Assembly: GCA_037127315.1 (NCBI GenBank) | Contig: JBBBDQ010001154.1 | Span: 186,001 to 250,000, forward strand | From: Ascarosepion bandense | Taxonomy: Eukaryota; Mollusca; Cephalopoda; Sepiida; Sepiidae | Length of the DNA stretch: 64,000 bases | Reading direction: 5' to 3' | Made by a program: the position numbers and the translations under genes | The notes under the pieces: generated by a model | The model's input: only the letters and a program-made list of their open reading frames with translations | What the model was told of the DNA's origin: nothing | Databases searched by the model: none | Shown: positions 34,201 to 45,294 of the stretch, piece by piece | Position numbering within the stretch: position 1 is the stretch's first letter | Layout of the letters: each line of letters opens with the position of its first letter

Positions 34201-35512
34201 AAGAGCATGAGACCAGATATGGCAGAAATATGCAAAGCAAGGATGAATGGTAGATTTATAAATATGATGTAAGACAGATTCTGTTGAGAAAAATCATCGA
34301 GCTCAATACAGTGAACCAACTTTATTAGCTGCAGATTTAGTAATTGATTCAAAATACTCTTTTCACTTCATGTCAGCAGAAAAAAAGTTGGCCAGAGAAG
34401 ATGCAAGGGGTCACTACCCTGGAAGTTAGCATCAGCCATGCTAAAAGAGTTTTCTCATACGATTAAGAGAGCAGTTTCATTTTAGATGCCTTAAAATTAA
34501 CAATCCACTCCTTTCCCCATTTAACAATGGATTGTAGGTCATTTTTGAGATCAGCTGCTAATTTGACATTATTGAACCAATTAAACTTACTATTAGAACA
34601 GGAGTAAATAGTTGTGTCATCAGCATAGATACTGAGCTTAGAACTGATGACATCAGGTAGGTCATTTATGAAAATCAGAGACAACATATATCCAAGGATA
34701 GTGCTCTGGGGAACACCGACATTAATTCAAAAAGATTTAGAAGAGTGGCCATTCAAGACAACTTTCATTTTGTGTTTTGATAAGAAAGACTGAAAAAAAA
34801 TATACCATATCCTTTCAACTTATAAAGAACACCAATATGCCTTTGAGATATCCAAAGCAACAGCCCAAACTTCATAATTTAAAGCTTGAACTCTTTCAGC
34901 AATAATTGGGATTTTATCAAGAATCTCTAAATATATGGCAGCAGTAACAGACAATATATGGCAACAATATTCAATTTATGGATGAATGGTAGACGTATAT
35001 GATAGATTCTAGCAAGAAAAATTGCCTAGCAAGACACAGTGAACTAACTTTCCTAGCATCAGACTCAGCAATTGATTCAATATAATTTTTTTACTTCATG
35101 TCAGTGGAAAACTCGCCTGAGAAGGTGCAAGGAGTCACTCTCCTGAAGACAAAAAGATGATTAAAAGACATATCCAAATCAACAGCGAAAGTTTCACCAT
35201 TCTTATCTTGATAGGCACTTTCAACCATAATCTTAAACACAGCGCATTGTGAAAGTAAAAGCCATATTGCTTGTCTGAAAGGTAAGATGCTTATCCAATC
35301 CAGAGTTAACTAGGGTCACTAGTACCGCACCAAGGATTTGTACAAAGCTAATAGCCTGATAGAACGATGTGAATATTGTTTGAAAATAATTGTTAATGAA
35401 CAATCATCTGAAAAATATTTATTTGAATTGTAAATTGTTTGAATGAAAATTAATTGAAAGGAAATTTATACTAAATGATAATTATTTCAAATTCCTATAA
35501 TTGAAATATGTA

Positions 35513-36140
35513 TATGGTCTTGCTTTGAAAGTCAATGCTGATTTACCCAGAACTGATCAGGCCCTTGAAGGATGGCAAAGATTTTTTTGGCAGCAACTCT
35601 CATCCCACAATATGGAAATTCTTAGATGCTCTTAAAAGAGAACAGGACTTGCAAGAAATTCATATTGCAAAAGTAAGAACATGTTGCCAAAGTATCAAGA
35701 GTGCCAAGAAATATCATGATGTAAATGGAAAACTTAAAAATCAGTGGCACTTTTTAATGAGTGCTCTTCAGAAGTTAGGATGTGCATTGTGGTGCAGTGG
35801 ATATCGGCTTGGAATGAGAAATCGGGGAGCCAAGTTTGAATTCCAGTTGAATTCATTGCATTCACTTACGTGCAAATACCCTTAGAAAAGGTATCAATCC
35901 ATCTCTTCCTTCCAGTTATGGGTTAAATAACAGGACAGATTGGGTTCTATAGCCTTGGCTGGCAACCAGTCTACCGCAGAAAGCAATGGCAACCTACTGC
36001 GGGATAATCTTCTGCCCAGTCAGTCATGTCTCTTTCGAGACATGATCGCCCAAGCGTGTTTCACTTATGGCACTTAACTGACTGACTGACTTCAGAAGTT
36101 GACTATTTGCATGCAGTATCATATAATTTAAGGTAATAAG
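35513..36140 (+). pseudogene. MULE/FLYWCH-type transposase C-terminal fragment, split by a SINE
   Basis: Plus-strand text SNSHPTIWKFLDALKREQ, then AKKYHDVNGKLKN at 35590-35760 resembles the C-terminal part of MULE-type transposases (HPxIWKFIDALKxEQ). It is interrupted at 35777 by a SINE and resumes at 36101 with LHAVSYNL, the expected continuation. Fragment only, no catalytic domain. Confidence 0.7.
35777..36089 (+). mobile_element. type I tRNA-SINE, full length with TSD
   Basis: Complete 313-bp copy (GTGCATTGTGGTGCAGTGGA, B box GTTTGAATTCC, body, GACTGACTGA tail) flanked by CTTCAGAAGTT at 35766-35776 and 36090-36100. The host MULE frame resumes after it. Confidence 0.97.
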
Positions 36141-36544
36141 TATTTTTTTTACTAAATTGTTTTATTAAGGATATTTGCATTTTGAATACAATAAAGAATT
36201 TTGCATTTGGAAAATGTAGTTCAGAAAACAAAATTGAGAACCTGTGCAATAGAGATGTAATTCTAAGTGGAAAGTTAAGCAAAGATACTCCAGATGAGTG
36301 AAGAGTAGAATTTGAAGAAAACTTACAAACAAAACATTCTGCTTTATCAGCAGAAAATGTTAACACCTGAAATTGAGGGAAGAGAAGACAAATAGAGCTG
36401 CTAATACTCATGAAAACCAAACTTAGAGGTTATACAGCACCTCACTGTATCAGCAAAGATTTAGCCTCTTTGAGGGAACATTTACAATGATTTCAAACAA
36501 ATATAAATAGATGCCTGTTGTGATTGGACTTACCCTGCTGGTAT

Positions 36545-36853
36545 CAGTCAGTCAGTTAAGTGCCATACGTGAAACACGCTTGGGCGATCATGTCTCGAAA
36601 GAGACATGACTGACTAGGTAGAAGATTATCCCGCAGTAGGTTGCCATTGCTTTCTGCAGTAGTCTGATTGCCGACCAAGGCTATAGAACCCAATCTGTCC
36701 TGTTATTTAACCCATAACCAGAGGGAAGAGACGGATTAATAACTTTCCCAAGGGTATTTGCGCATAAATGAATGCAATGAATTCAACTGGAATTCGAACT
36801 TGGCTCCCCGATTTCTCGTTCTGAGCCGATATCCACTGAACCACAACGCACAT
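36545..36853 (-). mobile_element. type I tRNA-SINE, full length with TSD
   Basis: 309-bp minus copy flanked by CCTGCTGGTAT (ending 36544) and CCTGCTGGCAT (from 36854), one mismatch. Inserted in the old LINE relic. Confidence 0.95.
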
Positions 36854-37245
36854 CCTGCTGGCATACTTGGAAAAAATGATTCCTATGGGCTATAGCAGCG
36901 GAACAGACTGGTGTGAATCAAGGAAAAGATTGTGATTTCACCTGATATTTGTAAGAAGACACTGTCAGCTTAAGTGCAAGAAAAATTCTCTGTAGAACAA
37001 TTCAGAATAGGAAGATTAAGAATATCAATCCAAGGGGAGTCTCAAATAAAATCACAAAGCGAATCCCAATCAGCCTGCTGGCAACAAAAAATCTTGTGAA
37101 TAGGAGGTTCCTTTCTAATAGATGACTCAAAAGAAATGTCTATAGATACCACATTGTAATCTGAATTGCCAAAAGGACAGAGTTGTGATGTTGTACAAGA
37201 GCATCACAACTCAAAATTTGTAGAGAACTTAAAAATTGGTAAGTT

Positions 37246-38430
37246 TTTAGTGTTATTAAAAAATCTTTACATTAAAATAGATAAGAAATTCTTAAATAGC
37301 TGTTAAAGATGAAAACAGTTGCTAGATTAGCACATAACTATTTTAAATTTTGGTCATCAGCTTAAAACTTGAATTGTGCATATAACAATTCCTCAACCAA
37401 ATTCTACCTTTGTTTTACTAACTTTAAACTATTCAGTATATAATTAACCTATTGTACTTGACAAAGCTTAAGTTCCGAAATCCCCTAAATTTCACCATGA
37501 CAGTTATTTTAAATTTGTATGAATTCTGAGATGGATATGTTGTATATATAAACTGAAGGGACATAGATTATAGAAGAAAACTGTTCTCAGTGGGACTGAG
37601 TAAAGACAGCAATTGATGAAAAATGTCTGAAATTAGCCAATCAGAAGGGTGTTGATAATAGCAGACCTCATATCTCTTTGCAAACCACTAAGAAATTTGT
37701 ATAGCTTGACTGAGAGATATTACTAAATCCACGGTACTCATCTCACTGTGCATTCTCAGATTATAACATCTAATCCTTACAAAATTCTTTTTAGAGGGAA
37801 ACTTCAATTCTCGGAAAGCCTGTAAAAACCACTTAGACTACTTCATCACCCAGAAAGATGGAATCAAAGATTGTAAAAGCTAATGGAACAAAATAGCACA
37901 TATATGGTTAAATAAATCCATGCAAAAATATCTAAATATTGTTTATAAAATTCACTTGAGAAATACTATGAACTTTTGTTCTAAGCTAGTACATTTGACA
38001 TTTTAAGTATTTTTCTAAGATGCTTTTCAATATATCTCTGTTTTTATTAAATTATTTTCAATTAAATATTATATGTTATTTTATTTCATTGTCTTTCATA
38101 GATGTTCAATGCGATGTTTAGCAACATCGCCCCTCCTCCCGCCCACAAAATGCACCATTGCAGCCCCTCTACCCACAGAAGCTATTTTTTGCTGATTTCC
38201 TAGCTATTTTCATAGCCATTTCAGTGGGTTTTGGCTCTCAAGTTTTTTCAAGGAATTTTCAAAAATTTTAAACCCAAATTTCAAAAGCATTTTGCCACAG
38301 AAAGTTTGATATACTATCAAAAATTAGTCTTTGTGTGGTTATTTAAAAAATAGATAGGGAGTGTCAGAAAGTGTTGGTATAGAGGGGGGAAAGAAAAAAC
38401 GAATTAAATCAAAACATTAGTAGTAACGGA
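37246..38430. other. intronic AT-rich DNA, nothing recognised
   Basis: 38100-38200 has a GC-richer patch (CATCGCCCCTCCTCCCGCCC) without recognisable function. Confidence 0.45.
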
Positions 38431-38441
38431 ATGTTGCTAAA

Positions 38442-38442
<1 letters not shown>

Positions 38443-38480
<38 letters not shown>
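38443..38480. repeat. (AT)n microsatellite
   Basis: Simple TA run; another at 38757-38791 followed by (GA)n. Confidence 0.95.
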
Positions 38481-38482
<2 letters not shown>

Positions 38483-38757
38483 AATGAAAGTCTAAGGGTG
38501 AGCCAACAACCTACCATGGTTTTGCTTAACAGCTTGTCAGGGAAAATTAAGGTTTTCGTCTTGGGGTTTCTTTCTTTCTCACGAATGCTTGACTTTTTGT
38601 TCAAGTATTTCGTTTGTTTCTTTTTTTCTTCCCCTTCTTTTCCCTCTGGGTTAGTTCCCGGTGGGTTTCAAGACATTCTTAGTTATAGTTTAATTATTAA
38701 TAATCTTGACAGAATTAGTTTTGTTGATATTGGTATTATAACTATAATTAATATTAA

Positions 38758-38794
<37 letters not shown>

Positions 38795-39176
38795 AGAGAG
38801 TGAGACAGGTTGATAGACGTCTATTTCAACAGACAATTATAATAATAATTTTCCAGTTAATCCTAATAATTATTTTGTTAATTTATTTTCATTACAATAG
38901 ATCTGTGGAGTCAAGAAGCCTTGTGACTTCCCAGGGCCTTGCAGCACCCCCGGCAATTGCAGGGTCTGCGGGGGCCCTAAGCACGACCCTGTAAATGTTA
39001 CCACATGTCTTAAATAGAAATATTCCAGGACTTCTTTCAGTTTTTCATTTTTCCTTTTTCGGTACATTACACGTGAACATTTATTATTGTCACTAAATAA
39101 AACAAATAAAAACTAAAATGCCTATTATGAATAGACACATTTTCCAAATGTGTTCATAAAATTAAATACACAAATC
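38480..39176. other. intronic DNA between microsatellites, nothing recognised
   Basis: 38925-38990 is a GC-rich patch (CCCCCGGCAATTGCAGGGTC) unusual for this window; it reads like the end of a mobile element but I cannot name it. The open frame 38498-38803 is chance. Confidence 0.4.
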
Positions 39177-39186
39177 CATTTTTGTC

Positions 39187-39689
39187 GGCTTACGGCCATA
39201 TCATGTTGAATACATTGGTTCTCGCTCGATCACCGAAGTTAAGCAACATTGATCCTGGTCAGTACTTAGATGGGTGACCGCTTGGGAATACCAGGTGCTG
39301 TAAGCGTTTAGTGATGGATGTGTGTTGTGGTGCAGTAGATATCAGCTTGGAAAGAGAAATCGGGGAGCAGAGTTCGAATTCCATTTGAATACCCTGCATT
39401 CACTTAAGCACTGGTACCTTTGGGAAAGGTATTAATCCATCCCTTCCCTCCAGTTATGGGTTAAATAACAGGGTAGGAGTTGGGAACCCTGCTCTTAAAA
39501 ACAAATCCCAATGAATCTTGGTACTCAAAAAGAAAAAATATTACTTGACACAAAACTTATATAAAAACAACAATAAATTGTTGAAAGAAAAAGGTATTAC
39601 CAGCAATAAATAAATGAATAAAATTTAGTTGGCAATAAATGACCCACTAAGGTTGATATGCCATAAAACAAAACAACCAACCAACCACT
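39187..39689 (+). mobile_element. composite 5S+tRNA SINE (type II), full length with exact TSD
   Basis: Order: 5S-like head 39187-39306 (GCTTACGGCCATATC, GAAGTTAAGCAACATT, CAGTACTTAGATGGGTGACC, GGAATACCAGGTGCTGTAAG), link TTTAGTGATGGATGTG, tRNA-like head (GTTGTGGTGCAGTAGATATC, B box GTTCGAATTCC), central domain (GGGAAAGGTATTAATCCATC, CCCTCCAGTTATGGGTTAAA), private AT-rich tail, and terminal CAACCAACCAACCA. Flanked by CATTTTTGTC at 39177-39186 and 39690-39699. The single TSD around all modules shows one retroposition event, and the same junctions at 15471-15958 show an amplified family. Two pol III promoters in series are predicted. Confidence 0.93.
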
Positions 39690-40066
39690 CATTTTTGTCA
39701 ATGTTGTAAAATTTTGTACATAAACATTCTCCCTTCCAATTTATTTTGCAAACAAACAACACCGAAGAAAAAAACAATATCAGAAGAAACAATAAAAAAT
39801 TTTAAAAAGTGTCATAAGAAAATAAGTGGTGTCAAGTAGACATTTTATTATTATCTAAAAAAGAAAATGGTTGGAAAACATGCTCAATTCAATTTAGAAA
39901 GGTTGTCCTTGTTTGATAATAAACACTGAATGGACACTTAATTATAAAAGTCCACTTGAAATCAGGCAGCAATGACTGTGTTCATAAGTTAAGAGGCACA
40001 GCCTTGAAGTTGGAAGGCCCCAATACCCAGTATTATATTAGAATATTTTATTTCTAATGTCAGTAA

Positions 40067-40263
40067 TTTTTTTTTTTTAATCATATCACTCCAAACAAGG
40101 CGGTAACACCACTGATGCACAGGGGAGTACATAAGAGTAAAAAGATTGGAAAAGAGAAAGCCGTAAACCACATCCTAAACAGGAAACAAGGGATGAGCCT
40201 CTTCGCCTGTTCAATAAACGCGGGTGGAGTGTGAACCGGGTAATAGTTTAGTCTATCTACTCC
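40067..40263 (-). mobile_element. mini-LINE: LINE 5' head joined to LINE 3' tail (197 bp)
   Basis: Minus strand from 40263: GGAGTAGATAGACTAAAC, CACTCCACCCGCGTTTATTG, CCTTGTTTCCTGTTTAGGAT (all as in the 5' UTR at 57446-57570), then at about 40142 a jump to TTATGTACTCCCCTGTGCAT, CAGTGG and GAGTGATATGATTAAAAA (the LINE 3' end). All coding sequence is absent. It may be a SINE-like parasite that keeps the promoter and the RT-recognition tail, or a single deletion product. Confidence 0.8.
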
Positions 40264-41011
40264 AATATACTTGTCTATCATTTATTCCTCTCACTTTCAT
40301 GGGTGGATATTTTTTAATTGGAGTAGGAACAGATACTTTAGACTGTATTTTGACTTGAGGTTTAAATATTATTGTTAAAGGCAAGAATATAATGTACATT
40401 AATCAATTCAATCTCATATCTTCAACTTGTTTGTCACAGTCATGATGCTATGACCATTGCAACACCCACCTTCTTCAGGTGTCAGTTGCATTTGGCAACC
40501 ATGTGCAAATTTCAAGCCAAATCTATTGTTCCTATTTGGCTGTCTGTACCAGAAAAATGCCTTGTTATCAGTTGTTTCTAGTTAATTTCTGTTTTTGATG
40601 TCATCTTTGTTTCATGCAAAAAGAAAGAAAAAGAAAAAAATGATTGATTTTTATGTTTATTTTTTTTAATATTTTTCTTTAAATGGGCATTGAATCTTAA
40701 AGACAGAATAGCAATCAAGATCCTTGATTAGAGCTGAAAACTAGTTCCCAGCTCATCTGTCTCTACCTAATCACCATCCACAGTGTTTCAATTGAAAATA
40801 TGATCTTGCAATCATAAGAAAACATAATGACTACCAAGCTAATGCAAGAAACACTTAGCATAATGTTAGTAAAATCTAAGAAGTGTCTTTGGCATTTGCA
40901 CAGGTTTTTTGCTGCTTGTGCATGCATATTCTTTCATAATTGTTTAAGGAAAAATGGATATTTGATTAAAAATAATGGCTGAATAGATAATGTACATCTG
41001 ATATACAGAGT
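40264..41011. other. intronic DNA, nothing recognised
   Basis: No supported feature; some A runs. Confidence 0.45.
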
Positions 41012-41665
41012 TTTGGTTAAGGCCGTGATTTGTTTAAAGACCACTAGTCATCAAAAAAATATTAAGGCCACTTGTCATCACAAAAGTTTAAAGGCCACTT
41101 GTCATCACAAAAGTTTAAAAAGTTTAAAAGCCACAGGTCGATATAAATGTTTAAAGGGCACGAGTTAGTATAAAAGTTTGAAGGCCACTATTTGTCAAAG
41201 AAGGTTAAAGATCACTATTCATTCTAAAAAATTTAAAGTCAATAATCAATATAAAGATTTGAAGATTACTTGTCATAAAAAAACGTTTGAAGACCACTAG
41301 TTGTCATAAAATTTTAAAAGGCACTAGTCGTAATAAAAGTTTAAAGGTCACTAGTCATCATAAAAGAATACAAACCCCTAATCATCATAAAAGTTTGATG
41401 GTCACTTGTCATCATAAAAGTGTGAGGACCACTAATCATAAAATTTTAAAGGCCACTAGTCAACATAAATTTTTAAAGGCCACTAGAAATCATAAAGTTT
41501 TAAAGCCCCTAATTGTTATAAAAGTTCAAAGACCACTAGTCATCAAAAATTTTTAAAGGCCATTAGTCATTACAAAAGTTTAAAGGCCACTAGTCATCAC
41601 AAAAGTTTAAAGGCCACTAGTCATCGTAAAAGTTTAATGGCCATCAGTCATCATAAAATTTTAAA

Positions 41666-41973
41666 GTCAGTTAGTTAAGTGCTATATGCGATACACACTT
41701 TGGGCAATCATGTCTTGAAAGAGACATGACTGACTGGGCAGAAGATTATCCCACAGTAGGTTACCATTGGTTTCTGTGGTAGACTGGTTGCCAGCCAAGG
41801 CTATAGAACCTAATCTGTTCTGTTATTTGACCCATAGCTGGAGGAAAGAGATGTATTAATACCTTTCCTAAGGGTATTTGTGTGTAAGTAAATGCCAGGA
41901 ATTCAACTGGAATGCGAACTCAGCACTCCAATCTCTCGTTCCGAGTCGATATTCACTGCACCACAATGCACAT
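41666..41973 (-). mobile_element. type I tRNA-SINE inside the minisatellite
   Basis: Full-length minus copy (GTCAGTTAGTTAAGTGC to TCACTGCACCACAATGCACA). The array resumes on both sides. Confidence 0.92.
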
Positions 41974-42850
41974 CCACTAGGCCACTAGTTGTTATAAAAG
42001 TGTAAAGATATTCATAAAAGTTTGAAGGCTACTAATCATCACAAAAGTTTAAAGGCCACTAGTCATCACAAAAGTCTAAAAGCAACTAGTCATTATAAAA
42101 GTTTAAAGATTACTAATCATCATAAAAGTTTGAAGGTCACTTGTCATCATAAAAGTAGTAAAATTTTAAAGACCCTAGTCATAATGAAATTTTAAATGCC
42201 ACTAGTCATGATAAAAGTTTAATGACTACAAATCATTATAAAGGTTTGAAGACAACTAGTCATCATAAAAGTTTAAAAGAAACTAGTCTTTATAAAATTT
42301 TAAAAGCCACTAGTCCTCATAAAGGTTTAAAACCACTAGTCAACATAGAAGTTTGAAAGCCACTTGTCATCTAAAATGTTTGAAGGTCACTAGTCATTGT
42401 AAAAGTTTAAAGGCCACTGATCATCATAAATATTCAACAGCCACTAGTCATCATGAAATTTTAAAGGCCACTAGTTGTCATAATATTTTAAAGGCCACTA
42501 GTTGTCATAATATTTTAAAGGCCACTAGACATCATAAAAGTTTTAAGGCTCCTAATTGTTATAAAAGTTTACAGACCACTAGTCATCATAGAACTTTAAA
42601 GGCCACTAGTCATCACAAAAGTTTAAAGGCCACTAGTCATCACAAAAGTTTAAAGGCCACTAGTCATCACAAAAGTTTAAAGGCCACTAGTCATCACAAA
42701 AGTTTAAAGGCCACTAGTCATCACAAAAGTTTAAAGGCCACTAGTCATTACAAAAGTTTAAAGGCCACTAGTCATTACAAAAGTTTAAAGGCCACTAGTC
42801 ATCACAAAAGTTTAAAGGCCACTAGTCATCATAAAAGTTTAAAGGCCACT

Positions 42851-42970
42851 CAGTCAGTTAGTCAGTTAAGTGTCATACGTGATACACACTTTGGGCGATC
42901 ATGTCTGGAAAGAGACATGACTGACTGGGCAGAAGATTATCCCACAGTAGACTGCCATTGCTTTCTGCAG
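42851..42970 (-). mobile_element. type I tRNA-SINE, 5'-truncated, inside the minisatellite
   Basis: Only the 3' 120 bp of the family (CAGTCAGTTAGTCAGTTAAG to GCCATTGCTTTCTGCAG). It shares the GTTAGT variant and ACACTTTGGGC with the copy at 41666, suggesting that one was copied from the other with the array. Confidence 0.9.
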
Positions 42971-43240
42971 TCATCATAAAAATCTACCAATTCATCAAAA
43001 AATTATCTTTGAGGAATTTGTACAAGAAAATCTGAGAACCTACTTTCAGGTTGAAATAGTGACCTATTTCTGCATATTATTTAGTCTTCAATCCTGGTAA
43101 AAACCAAGATTTTTGTCAGTTGATTTTTAAGGGATACAAGTTTTCTCCACTTGGCTGATTAAGAAAACACATATCAAGCTGATAAATATTAATTTCAGTC
43201 GACAGAATTTATTTTCTGGCTCAGAATTAACTTTGAGTTA

Positions 43241-43864
<624 letters not shown>

Positions 43865-44250
43865 TGAAATAATGATACTGGTGTCACAAAAAATTTATTT
43901 CAATATCAAACAACATGGTTTCACCTTCAAAGTAAATGACCCTGACAAGTCTAAAACACTTTTTTCCATCTTTCTCCGCCTCTTTTTTATGTACTGCTGG
44001 GAGGATTTTTCTTGGATGCTCCTCAGCTCTGTCATTACGAACCTCTTGATGGCCTCTGCACCTTCAAAATGAGTCTCCTTGATGATCTCTTGAACTTTGT
44101 GGGGGGAAGGGAGAAGAGAAAATCACACAGAACAAGATCAGGTGAATAAGGAGGATACTCCAGCATGGCAATTTTTTTTCTCAGCCAGGGACTACTGATT
44201 GCTTGGTGGGTTATGAGCAGGTGCCGTGTGGTAGTGATGTAGTCATGATT
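43865..44250 (-). pseudogene. second mariner-like transposase fragment (C-terminal)
   Basis: Minus-strand frames contain LEYPPYSPDLVLCDFLFSLP (SPDLxxCDF, third catalytic Asp present) and a C-terminal run on KRRRKMEKCF, typical of mariner proteins that end the ORF with a Trp/Lys-rich segment. Frames shift between these blocks. It is a different lineage from the PSDY-type copy at 27.6 kb. The right TIR and the N-terminal half were not located. Confidence 0.75.
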
Positions 44251-44638
44251 TATCCTACCACAAAATCATGTGCAAAAAAAAAAAAAAAAATGCAATGGTT
44301 TCAGAAAGCAAAGATTACAGTTATATTCCCCCAAGATATCATGTTAGATGATAACATGATGTGCTTATCCCTCTTTTGCCCCCAGAGCTTACACAGCACA
44401 CTCAGTTCCATTACTTTTCAAACAGCCCTCATAGATATAAGATAAATAAAATCATAAGAGTAATGCCTCTTAATGATATACATAAAATTATAAATAGTTC
44501 AACATATAAAAAATGCTGTTTTAATTAAAAGAGAAAGCAATTTATCAAAGCAAAAAACGTATAGAATCTACACTAATTGCTAAATTCTAGAAGGTAAATT
44601 TGCATTCAGGTTCTTATAATATTTCACTTTTATTGAAA
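44251..44638. other. intronic DNA, nothing recognised
   Basis: A17-type run at 44275-44290 and otherwise unremarkable. Confidence 0.45.
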
Positions 44639-45294
44639 GGTCGGTAAATGTTCGTTTTAGGTGCCAACGGCTTTTCCCCCTTCAAATTTATCCAAAATAG
44701 TATCATTTCTGTGCAAATGTATATGCTGAACTCAAATCAACAATTAGTTATTGAAGAAATTGAACTTTTTCCCTTTGAAAGTCCATAAAAAAAAACTATA
44801 TCTTGCACTTTTTCTCTCCCATAACACTCATGAAGTCATGTAATTAACTGCAGAATGACGTTCTACATAGGCAGCAATTTTCTGTTGAATTTTGGCCGAT
44901 TTTCTTCCTTTACTGAAACTTCCGGTGATGTACTTCCTGTTATGAAAGTAATAAGTGTAGAAATACAATAGCGCATTACTCTCATTACCGAAAGTACATC
45001 ACTGGAAGTATCAGTAAATGAAGAAAAATCGACCAAAAATCTGCCAAAATTCGATCACATGCACAGTACATCATTCTACAGTTAATTACATGACTTCATG
45101 AAAGTTACAGGAGAGAAAAAGTGCAAGATATAGTTTGTTTTTTTTATGGACATTTAGATAAAAAAAGGTAAGTTTCTTCAATAACTAACAGTGGATTTGA
45201 GTTCAGTATATACATTTGCACAGAGATAATGCTATTTTGGATAAATTTGAAAGGGAAAAGCATTGGGACTTACAATGAAAATTTACCAAAAGGT
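44639..45294. repeat. long imperfect hairpin, arms about 300 bp
   Basis: Arm 44639-44946 (CAAATTTATCCAAAATAGTA, GTCCATAAAAAAAAACTATA, CATGAAGTCATGTAATTAAC, CTGAAACTTCCGGTGATGTA) is answered in reverse complement by 44985-45294, with a loop of about 40 bp. A symmetric foldback of this size is typical of a MITE; arms differ at perhaps 10-15 percent. Confidence 0.85.

Larger units (their letters stand above)
33785..37245 (-). pseudogene. old, rearranged LINE copy
   Basis: Minus-strand blocks follow the LINE order from 3' to 5': C-terminal region 33785-34260, RT with LSLIFINDLP and IYADDTTIYS (catalytic YADD) at 34463-34687, a repeated C-terminal block at 34885-35170, RT N-terminal part 35190-35340, the linker with FSADKAECFVCKFSSNSTLH at 36240-36390, and endonuclease end around 37000-37235. 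Part of the C-terminal block is present twice, so two copies were fused or one was duplicated. It is interrupted by a MULE fragment and SINEs. Much more diverged than the 57-kb copy. Confidence 0.85.
41012..42990. repeat. 27-bp minisatellite, roughly 50 units, with two SINEs inside
   Basis: Unit GGCCACTAGTCATCACAAAAGTTTAAA (27 bp) diverges at the edges and is nearly perfect at 42595-42850 (starts 42601, 42628, 42655 and so on). Because 27 is a multiple of three, one frame stays open for 208 codons (42353-42979) reading KATSHHKSL repeats; this is a property of the repeat, not evidence of a gene. Each unit holds the palindrome ACTAGT. SINEs lie at 41666-41973 and 42851-42970. Confidence 0.95.

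Noticed and set aside
42353..42979. Protein gene for a Lys/His-rich repeat protein
   Set aside because: Open only because the repeat unit is 27 bp; the frame ends inside an unrelated SINE and begins inside array noise.
41012..42990. CRISPR array
   Set aside because: 27-bp units are directly head-to-tail without spacers in a eukaryotic intron; likewise the 55- and 56-bp arrays.
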